Positions 12,701 through 22,932 of a stretch of DNA of 64,000 nt are shown here, in pieces. Source of the DNA: Crotalaria pallida. Taxonomy: Eukaryota > Streptophyta > Magnoliopsida > Fabales > Fabaceae. Numbering within the stretch: the stretch's first letter is position 1; every line of letters begins with the position of its first letter. Under the pieces are notes generated by a model. The model worked only from the letters and a program-made list of their open reading frames with translations. It searched no databases and was not told the origin of the DNA. The stretch lies in contig CM075650.1 in assembly GCA_037953625.1 (NCBI GenBank), positions 145,295,206 through 145,359,205 on the forward strand, written 5' to 3'. A program made the translations under genes and the position numbers.

Positions 12701-14460
12701 AGCTGAAATTATATTGTCAATGTCCTCAGGGCGCGGGTGCTTACACTGTGGTTGGAGGAATAGCAAGATATGAGCATGAGACAAACCACGCTTTTGAAAC
12801 TCAATTGTGTACACAACTGAAATAAATAAATAAATAAATAAATGTGTTCAAGATAGAGCAAGGATTGCAAATTAAAACATAAATTATTCCTATCTATAAT
12901 TTAAATTAAAAATAAAAAATAGTAGAAAACTAAGCTGGGAATTTACCTGCCTTAACCTTTCCAAAAACCTTGCCTGATTTCAAATCCTCCATTAACTCCA
13001 TTAATTTCATCCTAAAAGTCCTGACAACAACATCGGGCCTATCCTCCGGCTTTAATCCTGATCCTTCCAGATTCCTTGTAATCTCAGGCCATTTAGGATT
13101 GCACGTAAAAGTAATAAACAAATCAGGATACCCAGCCCATTTGCAAATAGCCATGGCATCCTGATAATTCTGCATCATATATCGAGCACCCCCAGTAAAA
13201 CTCGGTGGCAAAACAATCCTCTTGCCAACTTTACACCCCTGTTGCTCTCCTTCAAAAACAGCATCAACCAAGCCCCTATAAACACTTTGTCTTAAACTTT
13301 TCTGATGAGAATGAGAACGATAGAATGTCAATCTCCAACTCTCAACCATTGTGTATGCGTCAACTACAAATTGCTGAAAAAGTCTTTTGCCATGTAAGAA
13401 TATCACATTTTCACCTTCCCTATACTGGAACCTAAATGCAAAAAACTCACGCAGTGTAATCTTTCCTTTTCGCCTCGCATCTGGACGTGTACTTTCAAGG
13501 TGCACAGTGTTTTCACAATAGCCATCCTCACCAAAAGGAAAAAACATAGGGTAATGCATGGGAACATACAAAGGATGCAATTCATGTATCCTTTGCAGAG
13601 AACCTGACCGAGTCTCTACTATTATATCCCTCTCAAAATTATTTACATCTATATCACCCACAACCAATGCAGCTATTTCATCAACAGTTGGCAAATTATA
13701 CAACCTTGAATCCTTGTCTCGCCTCCGAATCAACTTGAGCTTCATGTTATCGACTGGATGCTCTTGCAGAGAATCCCTTGCCATCCTAAAAACTTTGGCA
13801 ATTGGGTTATACTCATCAACCAATTCTTTCAGCATTTGAACTAAAGCAGCATCAAAACCTGATTCAGTCAGACAACTCGACACCCTACATGAACCAAAAA
13901 ATCACAAAACCAGTAAGATAAGTCAAAAATAAAAAAAAATAAAAATAAAAAAATAAAAAAAAAACAAAGATAAATAAAAAAGAAAAAAAAGCTCAGAACT
14001 TCGAAATTGCTTTGTGAAAGTAGAAACCATAAAGGAAAGAACCCAACCTTCCAAGAGACATTCTGTTAGCAATTTCATTCTCCGTGTCATATATGTAAAG
14101 CTGAGAAAACCTAGGCGGTTGTCCTTCAGTAGGCAGCAAAGATCCCATTCGATGATAATTTTGTCCAGAAATTTTATAGACGTAAGGACCATGTCCATCA
14201 TTAACTTTATTATCAACTTTACCACCCTTTGAGCAAACTCCGCAGTAACTCAGGAGGTTCAGTAAGCATCGGTAGCCTCACTTTCCCCTTTGAGAAACAA
14301 AGGCTAAAAACAGGAACACCACTTATTTTTTGGATTTACCTTTTCTTTGTACCAAAACATGGCTCCACAAAAACGACAACTATAATCACAATCACCAAGA
14401 TCAAAATATCCTTGCTCATGAAGCTCCAAAGTTGGTCCCTCACACACTAATTCATTATCC
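9726..14460 (-). pseudogene. Helitron RepHel (HUH replication initiator plus PIF1-type helicase), degenerate
   Basis: Exons in order on the minus strand begin with an N-terminal zinc-finger-like segment (14460-14050; CRFCGAMFW, then GPYVYKISGQNYHRMGSLLP). The helitron-helicase-like domain follows (13883-12945; SSCLTESGFDAALVQML, GARYMMQNYQDAMAI, YPDLFITFTCNPKWPEI). Next is the Rep exon (12814-12430) with EFQKRGLSHAHILLFL, whose H-A-H is the metal-binding HUH motif. A linker (12443-11558) precedes a SF1/PIF1 helicase (11515-11200 and 11119-9726). The helicase has Walker A GYGGTGKT at about 11090, IIWDEAPM, LGGDFRQILPV, INKSQGQSL and LYVAVSRV. Breaks are a frameshift near 12430, another at an A-run near 12044, a TGA within KEMI-QLRKKGF (about 11984), and frameshifts near 14230-14320 where a segment usual in the family seems deleted. 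It should nick and unwind donor DNA, but this copy cannot make a full protein. Confidence 0.88.
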
Positions 14461-14559
14461 CCTAAAAGTAAAGGATATCAAATTATCACAACGCATTGGA
14501 ACAGACCCAAAACTATAGACAAAAGGCACAGCCAACAAACATAGTAAAAGCATTCAAAA

Positions 14560-15905
14560 AATACAAACCTAAAATATCATCATCATCCACAGAAAAACCA
14601 ATATCAGAATCGGACTCCTGATTCATTTCCTCCAAATTGTCCAAGACAACACAATCTTCACCAACATAACTTTGACAATGAGTTTGAAACAGACCACTTT
14701 GGAGACTACTAACACCAACTTCGTGATTGATATGAGTATTAATATCAGAGCCATTCACACTTCCCTTTACTAAATCTGATACCAAAACAAAGGTTATAAA
14801 AAAAAACAAAGATAAAAAATCCACATAACAAATACATAAAACAGTATCCAGAAAGACATGGAGGTAAAAAATATATTCACACCTGTACTATCAGCAAGAC
14901 AAAAATTATTAAGAAATTGTTTATCCTTCATTCTGACATTACTTGACTTCAAAAAGTTTTCAAAACGAACAACGCCTCTTGAGCATAGTCCTGCGAATAT
15001 AACACACATCATAAATGTTTCCAACTATACAATATCCTTCGTCTGCATATTACAACCATCCAAAGGTAATGCTTTCTCCCTTTTTATTTTTTATTTCACA
15101 AATTCTGATATCAAAATAAACATAAAAAAAGCAAAAAATTCACAAAACATAGACAGAAAACAGTATCCACAAACGTCAAAATAAGAAAGGCAGATGGGAA
15201 AAAATTTGCACCCGTATTATCATAAAGACAAATTCTCAGCAAATTGTCTGACTTCCAAATCGTCATCATTAGCAAACAAATCCTTCATTCTGATATTACT
15301 TGACCTCACAAAGCTCTCAACACCAGCAACTCTTCCTGACCTTGGTCCTGACAAAGCCACAAAGAAATCAGAAATGCTTCAAAAAAAAAGGCCTGCGCCA
15401 AAATTAAACAGCCTTGTGTTTATTTTTTTCTTTTAAACATATATCCCAAGAAAATAAAAAGAATAAACCTTTCAACAAATGCTTCCCCGGTGTAAGTCTT
15501 AATAATAAATTTGGAATGACCTCATTTGACTGCACAAAGCTTTCAACACCAGCACTTGTTTCTGAGGATTGTCCTAACAAAACAACAAAGAATTAAGAAT
15601 AAACACGCCTGCACAAAATATAACCATCAATTTCAAAGAATAATCATGCTTAATAAATTCGAAAATTAACCTCTCAAAACATGCTTCCCTGGAGCAAGCT
15701 TGAACATCGATGGTAACTTCACATTACAATCCTTATCACGATCTGGGGAAAATAAACACAAAAAATGGTACAATCGGACGGAAAGGAAAAATACAAACAA
15801 AGACAACTTACGTGCTAACAAATCACATACCTTGAGAGAAATCAAATCTGGGCCTCTTTCCAAACCTTTCTCTCTCCATATATGACCAACCACATAACAA
15901 ACCAC
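14560..15905 (-). other. N-terminal upstream exons of RepHel transcript, with repeated short exons
   Basis: Four short coding-like blocks separated by intron-like sequence show related text on the minus strand. At about 15745-15670 the block has LPSMFKLAPGKHVLRG. At about 15580-15470 it has AGVESFVQSNEVIPNLL then LTPGKHLLKG. At about 15345-15215 it has AGVESFVRSSNIRMKDLF. At about 15010-14885 it has VRFENFLKSSNVRMKD. A further acidic block (14780-14570) holds EEMNQESDSDIGFSVDDDDILG. The likely first exon, near 15905-15840, reads GHIWREKGLERGPDLISLK. The blocks look like tandem exon duplications in the N-terminal part of the Helitron gene. Splice pairing was not proven. Confidence 0.5.
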
Positions 15906-16591
15906 AAAAACCTAAACATACATAAATCACAGATCAGAAAGAGGACAAAGCCGAAAAAAAGTAGAATCATCGCCTCCAAAACATGTTATCACTAACCCAC
16001 AACAACTGAAGAAAAACGGAAGCCAACGAAGAGTGTAACAGCTCGAATCACAACGCAAGTTCGAACAATGAACAAATAATCAAGAATAAAACATAAAATA
16101 TACAACATTAATCTTTTTAAAATATGTAAGAAGAAGGGAGGTCACTCGAGCCATGTATGAGATCGGGCAAAAAAAGGAAATGGAGCTCCACTTAGAACAA
16201 ACCAAAATCAGCAGCTCGAGACACTCAACAAAGGGGTTGAGAAACGGAACGACGCACGATTGTATGAGAATCTGACAACAGCTAGACACACTCAACGAAG
16301 AATCAAATAAACACACGGTCCAGCTCCGTTCACACAAATGGACGATAAAGGTCAAAAAACACATTAATTAAGTAGTAATCAAGAAAAAAAACACAATTAA
16401 CATTTGTAGATGAGTAATAATAAGTAATTAAGACCGGCCACAAAAGGAAATCCATAATCATGAAGATTAGGCGGGAGATTAGGCACCTAATCAAAATGGA
16501 AATTAGATTCTCCAATTTTATATTATGTACATTAGCTTTGTTGCTCTTTTTCTAGCTTTTTAGGTCTATCCTTAAATCATTCCAACATTAA

Positions 16592-16909
16592 ACCTGTGAT
16601 TTGCTGGGCACTGCAAAGGTGAGAAGGTTAATCTATATCCGTATGAACCCCTCAAGTTGGACAAAGGCAAAGAAATACAAGGTTATGACAAGCTCATCTC
16701 GAGAACTTCCCAAGGGTACTTTAAGTTCTAGCGACAGGGACCTATATGGGCCCCTCAATGGAACCGAACTTTGAGAAAAGATTGTGAATAAGATGCACCA
16801 TGGTCAAATTTGGGCCGCCACATTTACTGCTTGGCGAGCTGAGAAGGTTGCTTCCCAAATCAATATGGAATGGAAAAAAACGAAAAGTCCAAAAGATATG
16901 AAATGGTGA
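16592..16909 (+). pseudogene. Unidentified coding-like relic next to the Helitron 5' side
   Basis: One frame stays open from 16592 to a TGA at 16907-16909 except for one internal TGA. The composition is protein-like (QIWAATFTAWRAEKVASQIN, KKTKSPKDMKW). I do not recognise the family. Its position just outside the Helitron suggests the target element into which the Helitron inserted, perhaps continuing the relic at 3145-3525. Confidence 0.3.
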
Positions 16910-17323
16910 GAGTACTCTTTACATGATAATATAAGGGTATAAAAGGAAATTGATTTATTTTTGCTTCCCTCTCTTCACAAACCAAATAAGCAAAAGGCTA
17001 TTTTCCCCCATTTCCTCCATTGAACCAAACACAATATAATTAAAATCCTTCATCTTCTCTTACCTTCTCTCCATTAAAATCCCTCCCTCACTCTCTTTGT
17101 TTGAACCAAACATAGCTGAATATGGATAATAAAAATGGGAGAAAACTATAAATCAAACAAAATAGACCGAAAAATAAGTCAAATAAAAAATATACTTCCA
17201 ACATATTTTAGCAAGAAATTATTAGTGTAATGAATAACTTAGGTTCTGTTTTTGTTTTCACTTTTTAGAACCAGACTCAACTGACATTTTAATTATTATT
17301 AAAAAAAATCTCATATTTCATAG

Positions 17324-17584
17324 TACTCCTTCCGGTCCTATATATAAGCACCTTTTGAAGATTTTTTTTGTTCTTAATATAAGCCCCATTTCCAATTTCC
17401 AATACTTCTTTTTCACAAACACCTCTATTTACTCAACACTTTTTAGATTTCCAATAATAATTATAGGGGTACTTTTAAAAAAGTATACCAAATATTTACA
17501 TTTTCAATATCACTAACAATATTAACTAACTTTCTTAACGAGAGTAAAATTGGTGATTACTTATATTAGGGATCGGAGGGAGTA
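17324..17584. mobile_element. Stowaway-like MITE
   Basis: A 261-bp element has inverted ends TACTCCTTCCGGTCCTATAT and, on the other side, the reverse complement of TACTCCCTCCGATCCCTAAT. The TA at each end is the expected Tc1/mariner target duplication. No coding capacity. Confidence 0.85.
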
Positions 17585-18204
17585 TATTACTATATTGCAT
17601 TCTGCTGTGCGTAATCCCTCTATTTCTCATCATTACTCATCAATTTCAGTCCCTCTTTCTCTCTAAAAGAAACCGAAGGAGCGAGGTAGAAACGAGATGA
17701 AGGAAGCTCGACCGGGATGGTAGTAAGTAGTAACACACCAGGAAAAGATGAAGGCAAGGTTAGGTTGGCGGCATTATCACTACAGCAGTGTAAGGGAACG
17801 AGGTTTTAGACTTCTGTTTCATAATAGTGGTGATGGTGGTTTGAGGAGAAGCTGTGACGGTGAAAGTTTGAACAAGGAAGGGTTTACGTGTTTGCGATGG
17901 TTTTACAGGGAGTTTGAGGGTTTGAGGGGCCGGGATGTGTCAATGGAAGTACTACTTAAGCTTATATTTTGATTGCTTTTTCATAGAATGTGATATTCGT
18001 CCTTAGTCAAAATGTATCCGCTGTCCGTAAATTTCCTAACTCGTTATCCTCGACCAATCAAATCGTATTAAATATAACAAAAATGTCATCATACTTTGAT
18101 AATTACTTTTTAGTATTTTAAAAGTTGTGTGAAGAGGACAGACTTTGGAACAGGTTTGGGGATAGTTCGATCCTTATTCAGTTAAAATATGAAGTTAGTT
18201 ATAG

Positions 18205-19003
18205 GAGTTAGGATCCCTTGACACAGATGTAAAACTTGTCACTTACATTTTTCACATAACTTTTTATATATTATGAAATTTGTCAATCCAACTGTTGAAT
18301 TATATTATTATCATGACGATCATACATAGCAAATTTCAGATTATTCGAAGATTACTCATAGGTAGTATTGGCAAAATGGGTCTTGGTCCGCGGGCCCCGC
18401 CCGCAATTTTTGCGGACGGGGCACAAGTTTTAGCAAAAAAAAAAATAAATCATGCCCGCCCGCCCCGCCCGTTATTTTTCGTGGGCGGGCCGCGGGTGGC
18501 TCGCGGGCTTGTATATTTATAAAAGAAAAAAAGAAAATCACCTTAGTAGCACACCCACCCGCACTTTTTTTTTAAAAAAAGTTGTACTAAAAACAAAGAA
18601 TGAAATATAAAATTAAATGTTTTTTAAACGCGGGTCGCCCTGCCCGCAGTGAGGGCGGGCAGGTCCTGAAAATTAGGCCATAAATATTTTAAGAGGCGGG
18701 CATGCGGGCGAGTGAGGGCGCGGGCCATGTCGGCCCGCCCGCCCGTTTTGCCAATACTATTCATAGGTATGTAATTTAATAATACATATTTACTTATATT
18801 CTAAATAACATATTATCCATTAAAATAGAATAGTCGGATGAGGTATCAAATAATTTTTATATTGTATAAACTTTTGTAGACTTGATCTACTTGATAATAA
18901 TATATAATTCAATGGTTGGATTGACAAATTTCATATTATATAAAAAGTTATGTAAAGGTGTAAGTGACCAAGTTTTACACTTGGTGTTAACGTATTCTAA
19001 CTC
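18205..19003. mobile_element. MITE of about 400 bp, split by an inner hAT element
   Basis: The arms 18205-18310 and 18895-19003 are inverted copies. They share GAGTTAGRAT ends, TGTAAAACTTG and the segment ACATAACTTTTTATAT. Removing the inner element (18363-18759) leaves about 400 bp. No clear target-site duplication was found. Confidence 0.7.
18363..18759. mobile_element. GC-rich hAT-type MITE nested in another MITE
   Basis: The inverted ends read TAGTATTGGCAAAA on both sides. They are flanked by 8-bp direct repeats CTCATAGG (18355-18362) and TTCATAGG (18760-18767), 7 of 8 identical, as for hAT elements. The interior is very GC-rich (runs of CCCGCCCG and GCGGGC) against an AT-rich background. 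Confidence 0.8.
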
Positions 19004-19316
19004 ATAAAACATATGATTTCCTGTAGTAAAACTACATCTTTTATCTCCTTAAATAATGTCCTAATGACACTCGTTAACATTTCTCATAAAAGAATTATTC
19101 TAAGCCCTTAAAAAGGGTGAATTGTGAACCGAACTGATTCGAGTAGAAATCACATATAATTTTTTTGGATTGAATTAGATCGGATTTTTTAATATAAACT
19201 AATCGAACTGAATCGAAACAAGTCGAATTTAATTTTTATCTTCGAATTTTATTATTTTTTGTCTAGTGACTGAACCAAACCAAACCACAAATACCCTTAG
19301 AAGAAAGGGTTTGAAC

Positions 19317-19960
19317 CAATATTTTGAAAAACGGATCGGTTATTGAACCAAACAAGGTACTGGTTCAAAGTTCAATTGTTGGATCGTGATCGAACCGTGG
19401 TCTAACCGGTTTTAATGTACATGTTTGTATATAACCATATAATAACGTAATAATAAACTAACATTCTAAAACTAAATAGTAAAGACTAAATACATCACCA
19501 AACAAAATAATCATGATTATCATAATATTAAAATATCAAAATTCAATAGTATTCAAAATTGTTGAAGTCTAACAATATAAATTAAACAAGTCTAACGCCA
19601 CAAAATAATATTTCAGCTCAATTTCTTAACAATAATCAACAACATCCATTACCAACATCTAGAATTATAAAATAAAGTAACAAATAAGTAGCTAACAATG
19701 ATTCATTATCAAAATATTTGTTTTTTTAAATAAAAACATCAAAGATTTTGGCATATTTGGGCTATTAATAGCGAACCAGGGCAAACATATGAACCACCGA
19801 TTTTTACTGACTTTCACAGTTTATTACCAATTCGACCGGTTCGCCACCGGTGTTTTTCGTAGACGATTCTAGGATCCTGACGGACCGATACCTACACTGG
19901 TTCACCGGTTTTTTGGTTGGATTGACCGGTCCGGTCCGGTTTTCATAACCATACCCAAGT
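19317..19960. mobile_element. Possible non-autonomous hAT-like element rich in ACCGGT
   Basis: The left end (TTTTGAAAAACGGATCGG) and the right end (reverse complement of GAAAACCGGACCGGACCGG) form imperfect inverted ends, with further GAACCGGT-type repeats at both sides and an AT-rich middle. The limits are approximate and no target duplication was identified. Confidence 0.45.
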
Positions 19961-20114
19961 GCTCACCCTTAACATAATTTTTTGGTTGCTTAAACATTGG
20001 CCTAAGAACAATGATTAGCAAAATAAAAAAATCAATAAGTATATTTCTATCATGCAATCCAAAATTGGATGGTTGCTATGCAACCTTTTCTTAAACCAAT
20101 AAGAAGTTGTCACC

Positions 20115-20264
20115 CATGCCATGTCATTATTTGAAGTAGTTAAAATTAGTTTTTTGCAATTTAGTCCAACATAAAAAGTAAATTAAAAATTTAGTCTTTT
20201 GTACCTATAGATAAATTATATGTTTTATTTTTAATTTACCTACTTCAAATAATGACATGACATA
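20115..20264. mobile_element. Short MITE downstream of the NPF gene
   Basis: The 150-bp sequence has inverted ends sharing ATGTCATTATTTGAAGTAG. It ends about 85 bp before the NPF stop codon, so it probably lies in or near that gene's 3' untranslated region. Confidence 0.6.
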
Positions 20265-20348
20265 GTAAGAAAGCTACATATGTGGATGCTCATGTTTAAG
20301 CTTTTCCTACCTGTAGCTTAGGGTGAGGCTATTTACACTTTCAACTAC

Positions 20349-22932
20349 CTATTCACATTCTTCAGCTGTGTGACATTGCCTGCCCTGCCCTCCATTCTCC
20401 ATGTCATTTATCTCTATTGTATTTTCTTCTTTGTAAACGTATCCACTTGACACCCACAGAAAGAACCCAAAATTAAGTACCGAAATCACAAAAAGAAAGC
20501 CATAATAGTAATCCAAGTGACAGTCATTCAGGTTGTTGCCGATCCAGCTCTTCCCAGCCATCTTCCTTGTTAATTTGTCCATCATATTCACAAGAAAGGT
20601 GCCAAAGAAGTTCCCAGCAGCTATAGTACTGGTGTAAAATGTTGTGCCAAGGCATTTCATTTCTTCAGGGGATTGATCATAGAAGAATTCATGCAATCCA
20701 GTGACAAGAAATGCATCTGAAATTCCAAGTACAACATGTTGAGGCAATAACCAGAATATGCTCATAGGAACTATTTCTTCAGAACCAACTATGTGTTTCT
20801 TTTCAATGACATGCATTCTTTGAATTTCTACGGCACAAGTAATTGCCACAGCTATGATTTCTATGGCAATTCCTATGCCTACCCTCTGAAGCAATGTGAT
20901 TCCTCTATGATTGCCGGTTCTTTGACGCATGAATGGTATAAAGTAATGATCATAGATGGGTACAGAAATGAGTACAGTAATCATCAGGGAACTCCAAAGA
21001 GAGGCTGCTGGAATGCGAAAGTTGGGACCAATGCTTTTCTCCATGGTTGTTCCTTGCTTGACAAAAATGGTTAGTTCTAAAGCCCAGAAGTTGCTAGGAA
21101 TTAACATTAGTAACCATATCTGAAACAACTTTAAAACAAGCTTGATTCCTTCCACTTGAGTCACAGTGCAAGGTGGGTTTGAGACATCTATTTCTCTTTC
21201 TTTTATTGCAGCCTTGTCTAAGAACCTGTAAGACAGGGAGTGATACTGCAGTGAGATTTAAAAAACAATTCAGAAATATGAGATTTCGTTTCTAATTACC
21301 CTCTCTCACCTACCTCTCTAGAATGGTGTCAGATGTGACTCAATGAAACTGGTCTAAATAAGGAATTATTGTGTGGTATTGGTCCCAACTTACAAAGTAG
21401 AGCGAACACAAGTGAGTAACAGACAAGTGCCTAACCTGAAATGAGACGTATGATGAATTTGTCTTTTTCCAGTATTTTTGTAATGTTGCAACTCAAACTC
21501 ATGCAGCTCTGAAGGGCTACTAGGAAGCTGAAGCTTTCTATTTCTGAAAGCAACAACCATGACTCTTATAAAGTCCATTGTAGGGCTCCTGCTTTTTCTA
21601 GCTTTATGCCTATATATTGGGGTGCCCAGATAAAAGGTAACAAGGGAAAGTAGAAAACCAAAAGCTGATACGCCAAACCCAAATCCCCATCCAAATCTCT
21701 CTTGAATGTACACAACAAGCAGAGTGGCCACTAAAATGCCAAAGGCCGTCGTAAACATCCACCAGTTGAAGAATGAAACCTTTGGCTTTTTTTCTTGGGG
21801 GTTGAAATCATCAAATTGGTCTGCACCAAAAGTTGACATGTTGGGTTTTACTGCTCCACTGCCGATTGCTATTGTGTATAGTGATAAATAAAATAATGTT
21901 AGTTGCAACTTTGATGGTTTGCTGCAAATTCCATTTGTACATGTAGGTCCCAAGCTCTTCAGTGAAGTCGTCAGGGAAAGAAGCAAAAATCCCTATATCA
22001 TTTTCACTAAGATTATGATTTATGATATGAAGTTTTATTTCAAGAAAGGAAAAGGATCAAGAATCGTAACTGCTTGCATAAATTGATTAGTCATAAGACA
22101 AGAAAAAGGAAATGCAACTTACCATGGCATATATGATCAATGAAAGAGTGATCGCCCGAAACCGGCCCAGAAAAGAATCTGCTATGTAAGCACCAAGAAT
22201 TGGAGTTATCCATGCTGAGCCTGACCAGTTATTCACATTGGTTATTGATGATATTAAGTCTTCATGGAGCTGGGTTGTCATATAATTCACCAAATTGGCA
22301 GCTACCCCAAAGTAGGCAAATCTTTCCAACGTTTGGTAAACTAGTATTAATAGACACACAGACACAAGAGTCATAATAGAGTGATCATGATTTTGCAATA
22401 AACATAGTTCAATAATTTATTGCTTAAATTTGTTTCTATCCTTGTAAATGTAGTGCATTTTGATTTCAATCCTATATTTTTTCTTGGGTTTTGGTTCTTA
22501 TATTTTCCCAAATTTTGGTTTTAGTCCCTAGTGATGAAGTGACTAATATTGGCATATGACACACGTGTCGCATTAATTGCTGACGTGGCCAATTGTGATG
22601 TTGATACGTTACGGTCAACAATTAAAATCAAAATTTCAGAAAATAGAAAGACCAAAATCAAAGAAAGAAAAGCTATAAAGATTGAAATCAAAACTCACTA
22701 CATTTGCAAGTACCCCCATTTTTCATATAGAGGGAGAGTAAAAACATTCTATTACACACATGCCAAGCTTCTATTAACATTCTTCAATCAACTTTTATCT
22801 TAAAACTTGAAAGCTCATAAGAAAATTACCAAGAATGAAATAGCAAGCTTTCCATTTCCCAGTTCTAGAAGCAAGCACAGGACGTCCACCAAAATCCACT
22901 GTGCCATCTAGAGTGTAACCAGTATCTTCCAT
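20349..22932 (-). CDS. NPF (NRT1/PTR family) proton-coupled transporter, NPF5-like
   Basis: Four exons, with GT/AG introns and exact phase, give about 584 residues, the usual NPF length: 22830-22932, 22123-22340, 21436-21992 and 20349-21225. The start MEDTGYTLDGTVDFGGRPVL matches the N-terminal DGTVD block of the family. Exon 2 holds the TM1-TM2 region (ERFAYFGVAANLVNYMTT, WSGSAWITPILGAYIADSFL). Exon 3 has GSGAVKPNMSTFGADQFDD and KVSFFNWWMF. Exon 4 has the later membrane helices, including WLLPQHVVLGISDAF. It should be a plasma-membrane or tonoplast symporter for nitrate, peptides or another small solute; the substrate cannot be read from sequence. The closest style is PTR3/NPF5. The first Glu of the ExxER proton-coupling motif is Gln here (Q37-T-L-E40-R41). 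A MITE lies in intron 1. Confidence 0.92.
22432..22716. mobile_element. MITE in NPF intron 1
   Basis: The inverted ends share AAATGTAGTG and GTTTTGATTTCAATC-like sequence, about 285 bp apart. The middle holds ACACGTGTCGCATTAATTGC and GACGTGGCC, a combination common in a widespread plant MITE family. It lies wholly inside the first intron (22341-22829). Confidence 0.65.

Larger units (their letters stand above)
3583..16536 (-). mobile_element. Helitron, near full length, with RepHel, B3-like and RPA-like genes
   Basis: The 3' terminus is clear on the minus strand: a 6-bp perfect hairpin, nine spacer bases, then CTAG followed by T, as expected for a Helitron inserted between A and T. All recognisable genes inside are on the same strand. 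In transcription order they are RepHel (about 15900-9726), a B3-domain-like gene (8635-8019) and a replication protein A-like gene (6793-4071). Plant Helitrons commonly encode RPA-like proteins besides RepHel. The 5' terminus, expected to start with TC, was not resolved. I place it near 16536, where Helitron-like AT-rich sequence gives way to a different coding-like relic, with an uncertainty of a few hundred bases. Confidence 0.85.

Noticed and set aside
17748..17972. 74-codon frame on the plus strand with Arg/Gly-rich text
   Set aside because: No homology is recognised and it is short; it could be a leader of a lost gene, but support is too thin to list.
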